A stretch of DNA of 50,756 nucleotides from Chryseobacterium sp. 36-9. Lineage in GTDB: Bacteria; Bacteroidota; Bacteroidia; Flavobacteriales; Weeksellaceae. The position numbers and the translations under genes are program-made. The stretch's first letter is position 1. Each line of letters starts with the position of its first letter. The notes under the pieces are model-generated. The model did no database searches. It was given only the letters and a program-made list of their open reading frames with translations, and was not told the DNA's origin. Shown piece after piece: positions 7,851 through 16,022 of this stretch. The stretch covers positions 86,178-136,933 of the forward strand of contig MKVE01000018.1 of the NCBI GenBank assembly GCA_001898785.1, given 5' to 3'.

Positions 7851-9995
7851 TTATGCAGGATTATTTCTTTGCTGTTCAAATTCCCAAACCCTATGATTGG
7901 CAACAGCTTTTATAAATAATTTATCATTATTTTTTTCCGTAGCGTGAATAATGGCAGAATCTTCGTGCTGTTTCAGACTGATGTTACTTTCGATATAAAT
8001 CTGATCCGTATCCGAACCGAAATAGATCGCTTTACAATGCTTGTAAGCCTCGTTCACAAAGAGTAATGTTCCAGCTTTGTTTTCCGGATTGAGTAGATTT
8101 TTTGCTGACTCTTTTCCACCACAGATATACAACGCATCGAAACAAACACTGGCAGTACTGGTCAAAGAATGCTTAGGTTCGAAAACCGTTCCGTCATCCG
8201 CATTTACAGGCGCAAGACTTCCGGAAACTATCTGAATCACAGCACCTTCTTTTTCTAATTTAGACTGTAATTGATTCACTTCTTTTCCATTCACGCCCTG
8301 CTCCATAATAAAACCGATAATTCTGCTTTTAATGGTATCTTTAATAGTATTAGCCATACTCAGAGCTTCGGAACTTGGAATACTCGGTTCTCTTTCTTTG
8401 CTCTGTAAAGTTTTTGGATCAGCATCTGCAGGAATACTGCCGTTAGGTTGTTTTAATTTGATCACATCAACACCCACTTTTTTGGCTACAACTGAAGCTA
8501 AATCCTTATTAATAAATAACAACTGTCCCACCAGTCTTTCTCTGATCGCGGGAATTGTTACTTTGGATAATTCAAAAATCAATGCATTTTGAAGATGAAC
8601 TTTTTCCGGCTCGGATTGGCTGTTATAAAATAATTTGGCCTGAGAATAATGATCTACAAAACTCTGGCTTCTTGCACGGACTTTGTGTCCATCTACACGC
8701 TCAGCTTGTGATACAAATCCGCCTTCTTTCATCATTGCCTGGAAAGGACATCCGCCACCGATAGAATTCGGTTCGTAGCTGACCTTGCCTTTAACAATCT
8801 GTTGTCGCATGTGGCCGTCCCGTTGGTTGTTATGAACCGTATTAATCGATCTGTTGATTGGAATTTCGTGGAAATTTGGTGACCCCAATCGTGATAACTG
8901 AGTATCGGTATAAGAAAATAGCCGACCCTGTAATAATGGATCATTACTGAAATCGATTCCCGGAACCAGATGTCCCGGATGGAAAGCCACCTGCTCTGTT
9001 TCAGCAAAAAAATTATCTGGATTTTTATTAAGGGTTAATGTTCCTATAATCTGAACGGGAACCAATTCTTCAGGAACAATCTTAGTTGGATCGAGAAGAT
9101 CAAAATCAAAATCATTTTCGTTCTCTTCAGGAATTAATTGTACTCCAAAATCCCATTCGGGGAAAGCACCATTTTCTATAGCTTCCCAAAGATCTCTCCG
9201 GTGAAAGTCAGGATCTTTACCTGAAATTTTCGTAGCTTCATCCCAAGCAACGGAATGAACTCCAAGCTTTGGTTTGAAATGAAACTTTACAAAATGAGAA
9301 TCGCCTTCACTATTGATAAATTTGAAAGAATGAACGCCAAAACCTTCCATCATCCTGTAGCTTCTTGGGATCGCTCTATCACTCATGAGCCACATAATCA
9401 TATGCATACTTTCCGGCATCAATGAAATAAAATCCCAAAACGTATCGTGGGCAGAAGCAGCCTGAGGTATTTCGTTATCAGGTTCCGGCTTAACCGCGTG
9501 AACAAGATCCGGAAACTTAATCGCATCCTGAATAAAAAACACAGGCATGTTGTTCGCTACTAGGTCATAATTACCTTCTTCCGTATAGAATTTAACCGCA
9601 AATCCCCTAACATCTCTTGCCAGATCTGTACTGCCTCTGAATCCCGCAACTGTGGAAAATCTCACAAAAACCGGTGTCTCCTTTCCTACTTCTGTTAAAA
9701 ATTTGGCTTTGGTATATTTTTCCAGACTTTGATTTAGTTTAAAAACACCGTGAGCTCCGGAACCTCTGGCATGAACAATTCTCTCCGGAATTCTTTCATG
9801 ATCAAAATGAGTAATTTTTTCTCTGAGAATAAAGTCTTCCAACAAACTTGGTCCCCGCTCTCCTGACTTGAGAGAATCCTGATTATTATTAATTCCGAGG
9901 CCTTGATTGGTGGAAAGTTTTTCTCCTTCATTATCAGTAATATGATCCTGAAGTTTTTGCAACTTTACATTTTTGTGCGAGTTATTTTCTTTCAT
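7851..9995 (-). CDS. katE: large-subunit (clade 2, HPII-type) catalase
   Basis: A 714-residue haem catalase that breaks down H2O2. Catalytic H75 (VHARGSGAHG), N148 (VANNMPVFF) and haem-ligand Y362 (RLFSYTDTQ) are at a constant offset of 53 from E. coli HPII H128, N201 and Y415. The HPII partner of the His-Tyr crosslink is also kept (H339). From about residue 560 there is the C-terminal flavodoxin/DJ-1-like domain found only in large-subunit catalases (SRIIGFIMEQGVNGKE). First gene of the eight-gene minus-strand stress operon; a short disordered N-terminus precedes the core. Confidence 0.96.
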   Translation of the reverse strand: MKENNSHKNVKLQKLQDHITDNEGEKLSTNQGLGINNNQDSLKSGERGPSLLEDFILREKITHFDHERIPERIVHARGSGAHGVFKLNQSLEKYTKAKFLTEVGKETPVFVRFSTVAGFRGSTDLARDVRGFAVKFYTEEGNYDLVANNMPVFFIQDAIKFPDLVHAVKPEPDNEIPQAASAHDTFWDFISLMPESMHMIMWLMSDRAIPRSYRMMEGFGVHSFKFINSEGDSHFVKFHFKPKLGVHSVAWDEATKISGKDPDFHRRDLWEAIENGAFPEWDFGVQLIPEENENDFDFDLLDPTKIVPEELVPVQIIGTLTLNKNPDNFFAETEQVAFHPGHLVPGIDFSNDPLLQGRLFSYTDTQLSRLGSPNFHEIPINRSINTVHNNQRDGHMRQQIVKGKVSYEPNSIGGGCPFQAMMKEGGFVSQAERVDGHKVRARSQSFVDHYSQAKLFYNSQSEPEKVHLQNALIFELSKVTIPAIRERLVGQLLFINKDLASVVAKKVGVDVIKLKQPNGSIPADADPKTLQSKEREPSIPSSEALSMANTIKDTIKSRIIGFIMEQGVNGKEVNQLQSKLEKEGAVIQIVSGSLAPVNADDGTVFEPKHSLTSTASVCFDALYICGGKESAKNLLNPENKAGTLLFVNEAYKHCKAIYFGSDTDQIYIESNISLKQHEDSAIIHATEKNNDKLFIKAVANHRVWEFEQQRNNPA

Positions 9996-10071
9996 GATGT
10001 TGGAATTATTTGAAAATACAGATTACAAAAACCATTCCAACAAATTGATTATCAATTAGTTACATTTAAAC

Positions 10072-10079
10072 CAAAAATA
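10072..10079 (-). promoter_or_regulatory. candidate -7 box for the katE operon
   Basis: Minus-strand TATTTTTG fits TAnnTTTG and lies 76 bp upstream of the katE ATG. It directly abuts the terminator hairpin of the preceding gene, whose T-run shares these bases, so it could be only the T-tract. Confidence 0.3.
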
Positions 10080-10101
10080 CCTTGCTACAAAAATAGCAAG
10101 G
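10080..10101 (-). terminator. intrinsic terminator of the 10136-10360 gene
   Basis: Eight-bp perfect stem CCTTGCTA/TAGCAAGG with a 6-nt loop, followed on the minus strand by TATTTTTGG. It separates the lipoprotein gene from the katE operon. Confidence 0.65.
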
Positions 10102-10135
10102 TTGGTAAGTAAAAAATTCTATAAAAAATATAATT

Positions 10136-10360
10136 TTATCGCCTCTGAACAGAATCTCTTTTCAAAGATGAAGTGTCTCTTGTTGAAGAATTATTAGCAA
10201 CACTATCAGTAGCAGAATTATTGTTTTGAGAAGATACAATCACAGAATCCGACGCAGTGTTATCTACAGAGATGGAATCGCTTTTATAAACTTCGGCAGA
10301 TTTGTTATCCTTACAACTAAACAGAAGCACAATTGTTCCAGATAAAATCATTTTTTTCAT
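10136..10360 (-). CDS. small lipoprotein with low-complexity Ser/Asp/Asn tail
   Basis: A 74-residue product. Signal peptide MKKMILSGTIVLLFSC ends in lipobox L-F-S-C with C16. The mature part is Ser/Asp/Asn/Val-rich (repeated 'SDSV', 'TDSV', 'RDSV' units) and looks disordered. An in-frame open stretch extends upstream to 10651, but that part overlaps the divergent gene and encodes non-conserved hydrophobic sequence; a -7 box at 10389-10382 and the signal peptide fix the start at 10360. Function unknown. Confidence 0.7.
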   Translation of the reverse strand: MKKMILSGTIVLLFSCKDNKSAEVYKSDSISVDNTASDSVIVSSQNNNSATDSVANNSSTRDTSSLKRDSVQRR

Positions 10361-10381
10361 AATATTTATTTTTTGGTAATC

Positions 10382-10389
10382 CAAAGTTA
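10382..10389 (-). promoter_or_regulatory. candidate -7 box for the lipoprotein gene
   Basis: Minus-strand TAACTTTG (TAnnTTTG) ends 21 bp before the ATG at 10360, giving a short leader. Confidence 0.45.
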
Positions 10390-10507
10390 TACAGAAGTTT
10401 ACCAAAAAAATTATGACCTGAATCATAAAAAATAAAATATTCCATCCCCAAAAAAAATAATATTTGAGGGCATTATAATTGTTGTAACAAAATAAAAATT
10501 TTACAAA

Positions 10508-10975
10508 ATGGACAATCAAAAAATTATCAGTATCCTGAATGACCTTCTTCATATTGCCAATGACAGACTGGAAGGTTTTGAGAAAGTAGAAGGTAAAATA
10601 TGGGAAATGAACCACGACTTGCAGGATTTTTATGAACATATGACTTCTCAAAGCAAAATCATGAAAAATCAGCTAATCAATCTTATATCGGAAAAAGGCG
10701 GTAAGCCCGATGATTCAACATCTGTTGCCGGAGGATTTCACCGTGCATGGATCGATATCAAAAATGCCTTTCTGCTGGGCAGTCTTGAAAACTCTACCCT
10801 GGAAAACGTTTTATTTGGAGAGAACGCAGCAATACAGGCTTATCAGGAAGCATTGGACAGTGGCGACCTGGATGATAAAAGCGCAGAAACAGTTGCAGAA
10901 CAATTAAAAACCATCAAAGACTACACGCATCAGTTTAAAGGTGTTCTTGATAATAAAAGAGACGCAAGATTATAA
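10508..10975 (+). CDS. DUF2383 / PA2169-family four-helix-bundle protein
   Basis: A 155-residue, all-helical soluble protein. It begins with the family pattern ISILNDLLHIANDRLEGF, has a central SQSKIMKNQLINLISEKGGKP and the late pattern LFGENAAIQAYQEALD. DUF2383 is a ferritin-like bundle that is stress- or starvation-linked and often found near DUF892 and catalase genes. The family's metal-ligand pattern is incomplete here, so metal binding is open. Divergent from the lipoprotein gene across a 147-bp AT-rich gap. Confidence 0.85.
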   Translation: MDNQKIISILNDLLHIANDRLEGFEKVEGKIWEMNHDLQDFYEHMTSQSKIMKNQLINLISEKGGKPDDSTSVAGGFHRAWIDIKNAFLLGSLENSTLENVLFGENAAIQAYQEALDSGDLDDKSAETVAEQLKTIKDYTHQFKGVLDNKRDARL

Positions 10976-11048
10976 TTAACTTTTTCTTAATATTAAAATG
11001 CCGGTGAGGAATAGTATTTGGATTGATGCGTTCGAAAAAAAATAAATT

Positions 11049-11198
11049 ATGAATTATTTTGATCAATACATCAGAAGAATCTATTTCGTCGATGGAAAAA
11101 TCGGCCTGATAAAATTGTCATGGAAACTATTTCTTTTTGGTATTTTTAATTTCCCTTTGCTTGTTTTCTGGCTGTTATGGAAAGGTTTGTGGTCATAA
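11049..11198 (+). CDS. small membrane protein, 49 aa
   Basis: ATG at 11049, stop 11196-11198. The product starts MNYFDQYIRRIYFVDGKIG and has one hydrophobic span (about 24-46) rich in Phe, Leu and Trp, ending GLWS. The polar amphipathic head plus single membrane segment is what real small membrane proteins show. It follows the DUF2383 gene by 73 bp on the same strand. No family recognised. Confidence 0.45.
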   Translation: MNYFDQYIRRIYFVDGKIGLIKLSWKLFLFGIFNFPLLVFWLLWKGLWS

Positions 11199-11211
11199 TT
11201 CACCTCTACAA

Positions 11212-11382
11212 TCATTCAATCTGTTTTAGCAGAACGTCGTAATCCTCGATGGAATTCAACCTCACTCCCGTATCAAGAATGAGTGAACAACCACGATTTG
11301 AGTTTCCGGGATTGATGTAAACAATATGCGAAACATTAACCAGAACGAAAGTATTGGGCGCAGTAAAAACCTTAATAAACAT
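11212..11382 (-). CDS. small beta-rich hypothetical protein, 56 aa
   Basis: ATG at 11382-11380, stop TGA at 11214-11212. The sequence begins MFIKVFTAPNTFVLVNVSHI and continues with alternating hydrophobic strands and SLILDTGVRLNSIEDYDVL. The layout (short strands, 'I.i..g..l.v.EdyD.l') recalls small FlbD-like or LytTR-like strand proteins seen as hypotheticals in Flavobacteriia, but I cannot assign a function. It lies downstream of ndh on the same strand with a 37-bp gap and may be cotranscribed. Confidence 0.5.
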   Translation of the reverse strand: MFIKVFTAPNTFVLVNVSHIVYINPGNSNRGCSLILDTGVRLNSIEDYDVLLKQIE

Positions 11383-11419
11383 ATCAATAATATTTGGGGT
11401 TTCAGGATTTTTAGAAAAA

Positions 11420-12691
11420 TTATTTTTTTGAGGGATCGATGATCATACGCAGGGGCTGATCCTTTGTAATGTAGGAATTAAGCCAGTTAAAGAAAGTTGT
11501 TATTTTATTTCTTACATTGATCAATGACATAAGATGTACGAATATCCAGATCAGCCATGCAAAAAAACCATTAAAATGTTTAAACGGCCCGGGAAGATCT
11601 GCAACAGCTCTGTTTCTTCTGATGATAGCCATAGATCCTTTATCATTATATATAAATGGTTTTCTTCCTTTTCCTTGATGCTTAGCAATAATATTCCTAG
11701 CCAGCAATTTGGCCTGTTGAATTGCAACCTGCGCCAATTGAGGATGTCCTTGCGGAAATGCAGGATCTGAGGTCATAATACAAGTATCTCCTATGGCATA
11801 GATTTCAGTTGCGCCAATCACCTTATTAAAAGAGTTTACAATCAGGCGGTTTCCTTTTCCGTATGATTCTTCAGGAATACCATTGAACTTCTGCGCTGTA
11901 ACACCAGCCGTCCAAATGAGATTCTCACTTGGTATGGATGTTCCATCAGCCAGATGAACGACACCATCAATATAATCTTTTACAACTTGTCCCAATTTTA
12001 CTATAACGCCACTGCCCTCAAGAGTTTTGCGGGCATATTGCTGAGATTCCTTACTCATAGGTGCAAGAATATTCGGTAAACCATCAATCAAGTAGATGTT
12101 AAATGCTGCATTCTTCAGTTCAGGATAATCTTTAAATAAAATATCCTTTCTTAACTCACTGAGCATGCCAGCCACCTCAACACCAGTCGGTCCGCCTCCA
12201 GCGATGACAAAGGTTGTAAGCTTAGCTCTCAATTCTTCATCAGATATTTTGGAAGCTTTTTCCAATCTCTCCAGGATTTTGTTTTTGAGATTAATTGCAT
12301 CTGAAATGGTTTTCATGGGAAGCGCATTTTCCTGGATGCTTTTGTTGCCAAAATAGTTTGTAATCGTACCAGTTGCAAGAATCAGTTTCGTATAAAAGAC
12401 CTCGCCGCAATTCAAAATAATTTTATTATCTCCCGGAACAATCTCTTGCAATTCTCCCATAATAAAGGAAAACTTTTTTTCTGACCTAAAGTGCTTTCTG
12501 AATGGATAACTAATATTAGAAACATCCAAAAAGCCTGTTGCCACCTGATATAACAATGGTGGAAAAAAATTATAATTATTCTTGTCCACCAGGATAACAG
12601 AAGCATCATATTCCGATCTCAGCAAACGTTCAGCCAACTCTATGCCGGCAAAACCGCCGCCTATAATTACGATAGTTTGTTGATCTTTCAT
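11420..12691 (-). CDS. type II NADH dehydrogenase (NDH-2)
   Basis: A 423-residue flavoprotein that oxidises NADH and reduces quinone at the membrane without proton pumping. FAD-binding GGGFAG near residues 10-15, quinone-site region PPLLYQVATGFLDV, NAD-binding FVIAGGGPTGVEVAG (~158-172), and second FAD motif AIGDT (~295). The C-terminal part holds hydrophobic/amphipathic helices (FNGFFAWLIWIFVHLMSL) for membrane attachment. The ATG at 12691 is preferred over an in-frame ATG 27 bp upstream because the Rossmann strand starts right after it. Single gene with a long AT-rich upstream region. Confidence 0.92.
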   Translation of the reverse strand: MKDQQTIVIIGGGFAGIELAERLLRSEYDASVILVDKNNYNFFPPLLYQVATGFLDVSNISYPFRKHFRSEKKFSFIMGELQEIVPGDNKIILNCGEVFYTKLILATGTITNYFGNKSIQENALPMKTISDAINLKNKILERLEKASKISDEELRAKLTTFVIAGGGPTGVEVAGMLSELRKDILFKDYPELKNAAFNIYLIDGLPNILAPMSKESQQYARKTLEGSGVIVKLGQVVKDYIDGVVHLADGTSIPSENLIWTAGVTAQKFNGIPEESYGKGNRLIVNSFNKVIGATEIYAIGDTCIMTSDPAFPQGHPQLAQVAIQQAKLLARNIIAKHQGKGRKPFIYNDKGSMAIIRRNRAVADLPGPFKHFNGFFAWLIWIFVHLMSLINVRNKITTFFNWLNSYITKDQPLRMIIDPSKK

Positions 12692-13140
12692 TTTTTTAAA
12701 TATTATATAAATCAACATTCACAAATCAAGCCATTTGTTCAATCAAAGAATGATATTAACAATCGAGAGCAATCATACATCCTTCACTTGTTCAGACATG
12801 ACATCCATCATCTATTTTTATTGAATCTTCAATAATTTAACATTTTTTATATATAATCAAAAATATAGACACTGACTTTCATCAGTATTTATTAACCTAA
12901 CAAATATCATCTCTGATTTTTTGTTATCATTTATGAATAAAGAGCTTTTTATCATCAATCAAATAAATTGAAATAAGATAAAATCAATAAGTATTATTTA
13001 AAATATTTATCGATTTAATAACTGAAGCCATTGATAAGATTTTTGTCATAATAAAAAAATAGCAATATAATTAACACAATTATACCTTTGTCCTATCAAT
13101 AATGAAATATAATTAATTATAACAATTAAAAATTACGAAA
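12692..13140. other. 449-bp divergent intergenic region, AT-rich
   Basis: Separates ndh (minus) from the YceI/porin operon (plus). No open frame worth calling and no repeat family member seen. It holds the candidate promoter at 13083-13090. The length for only two divergent promoters leaves room for regulator sites, none of which I can identify. Confidence 0.6.
13083..13090 (+). promoter_or_regulatory. candidate -7 box for the YceI-porin operon
   Basis: TACCTTTG fits TAnnTTTG, 50 bp upstream of the ATG at 13141. The leader is AT-rich and lacks a Shine-Dalgarno motif. Confidence 0.45.
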
Positions 13141-13686
13141 ATGAAAACAATGAAAAATCTAATCAAAATGACATTGGCAATTGGAACATTATGTTTAGCT
13201 CAATTATCAAATGCTCAAAAATTATCCTCCCAAAGTTCTAATATAAAAATTGATGGGACTTCTACTTTGCATGATTGGAGTATGGCTTCGGCCCAAGCTA
13301 CATTTTCCGGGAACGCAAGCGGATCAACAATCAGTGATGTAAAGTTTGTGATGAAAACAACTTCTCTTAAAAGCAAAGAATCTGCGATGGACAAAAATGC
13401 TTATAAGTCCTTAGAATCGGGTAAATATCCAGACATCACTTTTACAACTGCATCACTTCCAGCAAGCGGAACAGCAACAGTCAGCGGCAACTTAACCATT
13501 ACAAATGTTACAAAAGCCATCAAATTCCCGGTAACTGTAACCAAAAGTGGAAATACCTACATCATCAAAGGTAGCACAAAATTAAAAATGTCCACTTTCG
13601 GCATCAAGCCACCAAGCTTTATGATGGGAACCATTAAAACAGGTGACGAGATCAATATTAACATCAACATCAGTGCAACAAATTAA
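13141..13686 (+). CDS. YceI-family periplasmic lipid-binding-type protein
   Basis: A 181-residue exported protein; signal peptide 1-25 ends at SNAQ. The YceI hallmarks follow: IDGTSTLHDWSMASAQATFSG (~37), VKFVMKTTSLKSKESAMDKNAYKSLESGKYPDITF and the closing 'KMSTFGIKPPSFMMGTIKTGDEI'. YceI proteins are lipocalin-like barrels that bind isoprenoid or other lipid ligands. First gene of a three-gene plus-strand group, 27 bp before the porin gene, with another YceI after it. Confidence 0.9.
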   Translation: MKTMKNLIKMTLAIGTLCLAQLSNAQKLSSQSSNIKIDGTSTLHDWSMASAQATFSGNASGSTISDVKFVMKTTSLKSKESAMDKNAYKSLESGKYPDITFTTASLPASGTATVSGNLTITNVTKAIKFPVTVTKSGNTYIIKGSTKLKMSTFGIKPPSFMMGTIKTGDEINININISATN

Positions 13687-13713
13687 TTCTATAAATATTT
13701 AAATTCTGTTATC

Positions 13714-15000
13714 ATGAAAAGAAATCTATTAAAAGCCGGCCTAATCGCTGCTTTAGCAATCTCAAACTTAGGTATTGCACAGGAACACCAATTAGATAAC
13801 TTCAATCCCAGCGACAAAAGATCTATCAATGCTTTTGAACCAAAAAAGGATTCAGTAACAACTTTTGATCATTTACGAGTTAAAGTAGGCGGTGCATTTG
13901 CATTACAATTCCAAGGACTTAGCCATGAAAATACCGCAACTCCCGTTATTGTTAATGGTGTTAATCAAAATCAGTTATATAAAATCAGCAATAACTTCAA
14001 TCTTCCAACAGCCAACTTAGATATAGATGTTGCTTTATACGATGGTGTTAATTTGCACCTGAGAACTTTCCTATCTTCCCGACACCACAATGAGACTTAT
14101 GTAAAAGGAGGTTATCTACAAATTGATAAGTTAGACTTCATACAAAAAGACTTCCTTAAAGATTTTATGAAGTATGCAACGATCAAAGTAGGGCAAGATG
14201 AACTTAACTACGGTGATGCGCACTTCAGAAGAACAGACAATGCCTATTCACTTACCAACCCATTTATAGCAGGAAATCTTTTGATGGATGCTTATGCTAC
14301 TTTTCCTTTCATGGAAGTGTATTATAGAAGAGACGGTTTCATAGGAATGGTTGGAGCTTCAAACGGAAGACTGAACCAGACCGCAACCAGCGGAACAGCG
14401 CCTTCACTATATGCAAAAGTAGGTTACGATAAACAAATCAATCAGGACCTCAGAGTAAGGTTAACCGGATCTATCTATAATAATGCTAACAGTTCAAGGT
14501 TAGATTTCTACAACGGAGACAGAGCCGGATCCAGATACTATTTTGTGATGGAAAACACAGCAGCAACCGGCGCAAGCAGCTTAAATTCAGCAAAAGTAGT
14601 TCCGGATTTTGTCAATAAAATGACAGCAGTTATGATCAACCCTTTCGTCCGTTACAAAGGATTAGAATTCTTCGGAACTTATGAAACAACATCTGGTAGA
14701 AACCTGGCAGAAACAGACAGAAGAACATACAGTCAATATTCAGGAGAATTACTATACCGTTTTGGAAAAGAAGACAGCTTTTACTTTGGCGGACGATACA
14801 ACCAGGCTGATGGAAAATTGATCTCAGGAGATAAAATTACCGTTAAAAGATTCAACATTGGTGGTGGCTGGTTTATGACAAAAAACATCCTGGCCAAAGC
14901 AGAATATGTTAACCAGAAATACGACGGATACCCCACTACAAGCATCTATAATGGTGGTCAGTTCAAAGGATATGTAATAGAAGCAGCCATAGCTTTCTAG
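13714..15000 (+). CDS. outer-membrane porin-like beta-barrel
   Basis: A 428-residue protein: signal peptide to about 22 (NLGIAQ), an N-terminal linker, then repeated amphipathic strands ending in a C-terminal Phe (EAAIAF) as expected for Bam-inserted barrels. The sequence FFGRT-like 'YFGGRYNQADGKLIS...VKRFNIGGGWFMTKNILAKAEYVNQKY' is the usual closing strand pattern of Bacteroidota OprO/P-like or general porins. Substrate unknown. Placed between two YceI genes, which suggests a lipid- or quinone-related uptake or storage function (inference). Confidence 0.8.
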   Translation: MKRNLLKAGLIAALAISNLGIAQEHQLDNFNPSDKRSINAFEPKKDSVTTFDHLRVKVGGAFALQFQGLSHENTATPVIVNGVNQNQLYKISNNFNLPTANLDIDVALYDGVNLHLRTFLSSRHHNETYVKGGYLQIDKLDFIQKDFLKDFMKYATIKVGQDELNYGDAHFRRTDNAYSLTNPFIAGNLLMDAYATFPFMEVYYRRDGFIGMVGASNGRLNQTATSGTAPSLYAKVGYDKQINQDLRVRLTGSIYNNANSSRLDFYNGDRAGSRYYFVMENTAATGASSLNSAKVVPDFVNKMTAVMINPFVRYKGLEFFGTYETTSGRNLAETDRRTYSQYSGELLYRFGKEDSFYFGGRYNQADGKLISGDKITVKRFNIGGGWFMTKNILAKAEYVNQKYDGYPTTSIYNGGQFKGYVIEAAIAF

Positions 15001-15018
15001 ATATTCAGTTAACAGAAG

Positions 15019-15048
15019 CAGAGGAAATTCTCGGGTTTCCTCTGTTTT
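15019..15048 (+). terminator. intrinsic terminator between porin and second YceI gene
   Basis: Nine-bp perfect stem CAGAGGAAA/TTTCCTCTG with an 8-nt loop followed by TTTT. Only four T, so it may attenuate rather than stop transcription into the next gene. Confidence 0.65.
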
Positions 15049-15062
15049 AAAAAATTAAAAAA

Positions 15063-15563
15063 ATGAAACTTCTTTATTTACTTTTCGGTTTTATAACGCT
15101 TTTCGCGCAGGCTCAGGAAAATTTTGTTCAGATTAACGGAAGCACCAACGTAAATAAATTTCAATGTGTGAACAACAAATTCAAAGCAGAAACCGGTGTT
15201 TACGCCTTCACAGAGAGAAACCTTCCGAATATCATTTTAAAAGTCAATGAGTTCGACTGCGGAAACAAGATGATGACCAAAGATTTTCAGAAAATCCTGA
15301 ATTCTGAAAAATATCCGAATATGACTATCAAGTTCATCAACTTTACCAAAGTTCAGAAAAATTATATCGCCGTTGTAGAAGTCAAAATGATGAACCAAAG
15401 CAAAAGATACAACGTAGAATTTGAAATAGAAAATAATAAATTAATAGGACGCAAGAATGTAAAATTCAGTGATTTCAACATCACGCCACCGAAAAAAATG
15501 GGTGGAATGATTGTCGTGAAAGATGACCTGAATCTCGTCTTCAGTTTAGCAACAAAAATTTAA
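15063..15563 (+). CDS. second YceI-like secreted protein
   Basis: A 166-residue protein with a signal peptide of about 17 residues (ending FAQAQE). It is a divergent YceI: INGSTNVNKFQCVNNKF (~23) replaces the 'iD..HS.v.F' start, 'MMTKDFQKILNSEKYPNMTIKFI' is the middle motif, and 'KFSDFNITPPKKMGGMIVVKDDLNLVF' is the family ending. It carries two Cys (NKFQC and DCGNKM) that could form a disulfide. It sits 62 bp after the porin behind an intrinsic hairpin, so it may be made at a lower level. Confidence 0.82.
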   Translation: MKLLYLLFGFITLFAQAQENFVQINGSTNVNKFQCVNNKFKAETGVYAFTERNLPNIILKVNEFDCGNKMMTKDFQKILNSEKYPNMTIKFINFTKVQKNYIAVVEVKMMNQSKRYNVEFEIENNKLIGRKNVKFSDFNITPPKKMGGMIVVKDDLNLVFSLATKI

Positions 15564-15600
15564 ACAAATAACTTTTTCATATAATTAGATTTTTCAGTGT

Positions 15601-15628
15601 CACGATATCGCGCTAGAAAGATATTGTG
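15601..15628 (+). other. stem-loop, first of two in the 3' region
   Basis: CACGATATC pairs with GATATTGTG (9 bp, one G-T pair) across a 10-nt loop. It lies 7 bp before the terminator hairpin; together they form a tandem structured tail on the yceI transcript. May be an mRNA end structure or part of a repeat. Confidence 0.35.
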
Positions 15629-15635
15629 AATCGAG

Positions 15636-15668
15636 GGAACTTGCAGACTCAGCTGTAGGTTCCTTTTT
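15636..15668 (+). terminator. intrinsic terminator of the YceI-porin-YceI operon
   Basis: Eleven-bp stem (15636-15646 with 15653-15663, two G-T pairs, 6-nt loop) followed by TTTTTATTT. Confidence 0.7.
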
Positions 15669-15735
15669 ATTTAACTTCACCAAACCATTCATTTGGTTTT
15701 GGGCGCTTTATCCGGCTCCGGCTCCCACTTTTTTC

Positions 15736-15790
15736 TGTCATTGCGAACAAAGTGAAGCAATCTGCAGAACTTTTGTACATCGCAATAACA
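15736..15790 (+). repeat. palindromic intergenic repeat, copy 1
   Basis: A 55-bp unit with 11-bp arms TGTCATTGCGA and TCGCAATAACA (one G-T). A second copy lies inverted at 41730-41785 and shares the core 'GCGAAC[A/G]AAGTGAAGC'. The flanking text (GGGCGCTTTATCCGGCTCC) also resembles dispersed flavobacterial intergenic sequence. The 459-bp gap 15564-16022 holds no gene: two hairpins, this repeat, the short repeat at 15917 and the mutS2 promoter. Confidence 0.7.
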
Positions 15791-15916
15791 AAATCTTTGC
15801 CTGGACGCGCTTCGCTACTATTGATGATTCAACTTTCAAATCAAACCAATCGCAGACAAATAAAAACTTAATTCTAAAGAAGTTACCATATAAAGTATCG
15901 CACAATTTAGCAAACT

Positions 15917-15937
15917 GTCAGTCTGAGGCTCTCGAAG
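15917..15937 (+). repeat. short dispersed repeat, copy 1
   Basis: GTCAGTCTGAGGCTCTCGAAG matches 45021-45041 at 19 of 21 positions in the same orientation, and both lie between genes. Possibly the remnant of a larger dispersed element. Confidence 0.45.
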
Positions 15938-16010
15938 ACAAATAAAAAAATCAATTTCTGAAAGAAATTATCCATCAAAAATTTTCAAAATTTAAAACAT
16001 TTCAAATTCG

Positions 16011-16018
16011 TAAATTTG
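16011..16018 (+). promoter_or_regulatory. -7 box 4 nt before the mutS2 start
   Basis: TAAATTTG fits TAnnTTTG and ends 4 nt before the GTG start codon at 16023. Transcription would begin at or next to the start codon, so the mRNA is probably leaderless. It supports the GTG as the true start. Confidence 0.5.
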
Positions 16019-16022
16019 TATT

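Noticed and set aside
7841-7903. Longer N-terminus for the iron permease-like gene
   Set aside because: The extra 21 residues lie inside katE, look unrelated to the family, and the family start fits ATG 7840.
10361-10651. 171-residue version of the small lipoprotein
   Set aside because: It overlaps the DUF2383 gene on the other strand and puts the lipobox in the middle of the chain. The signal peptide begins at 10360.
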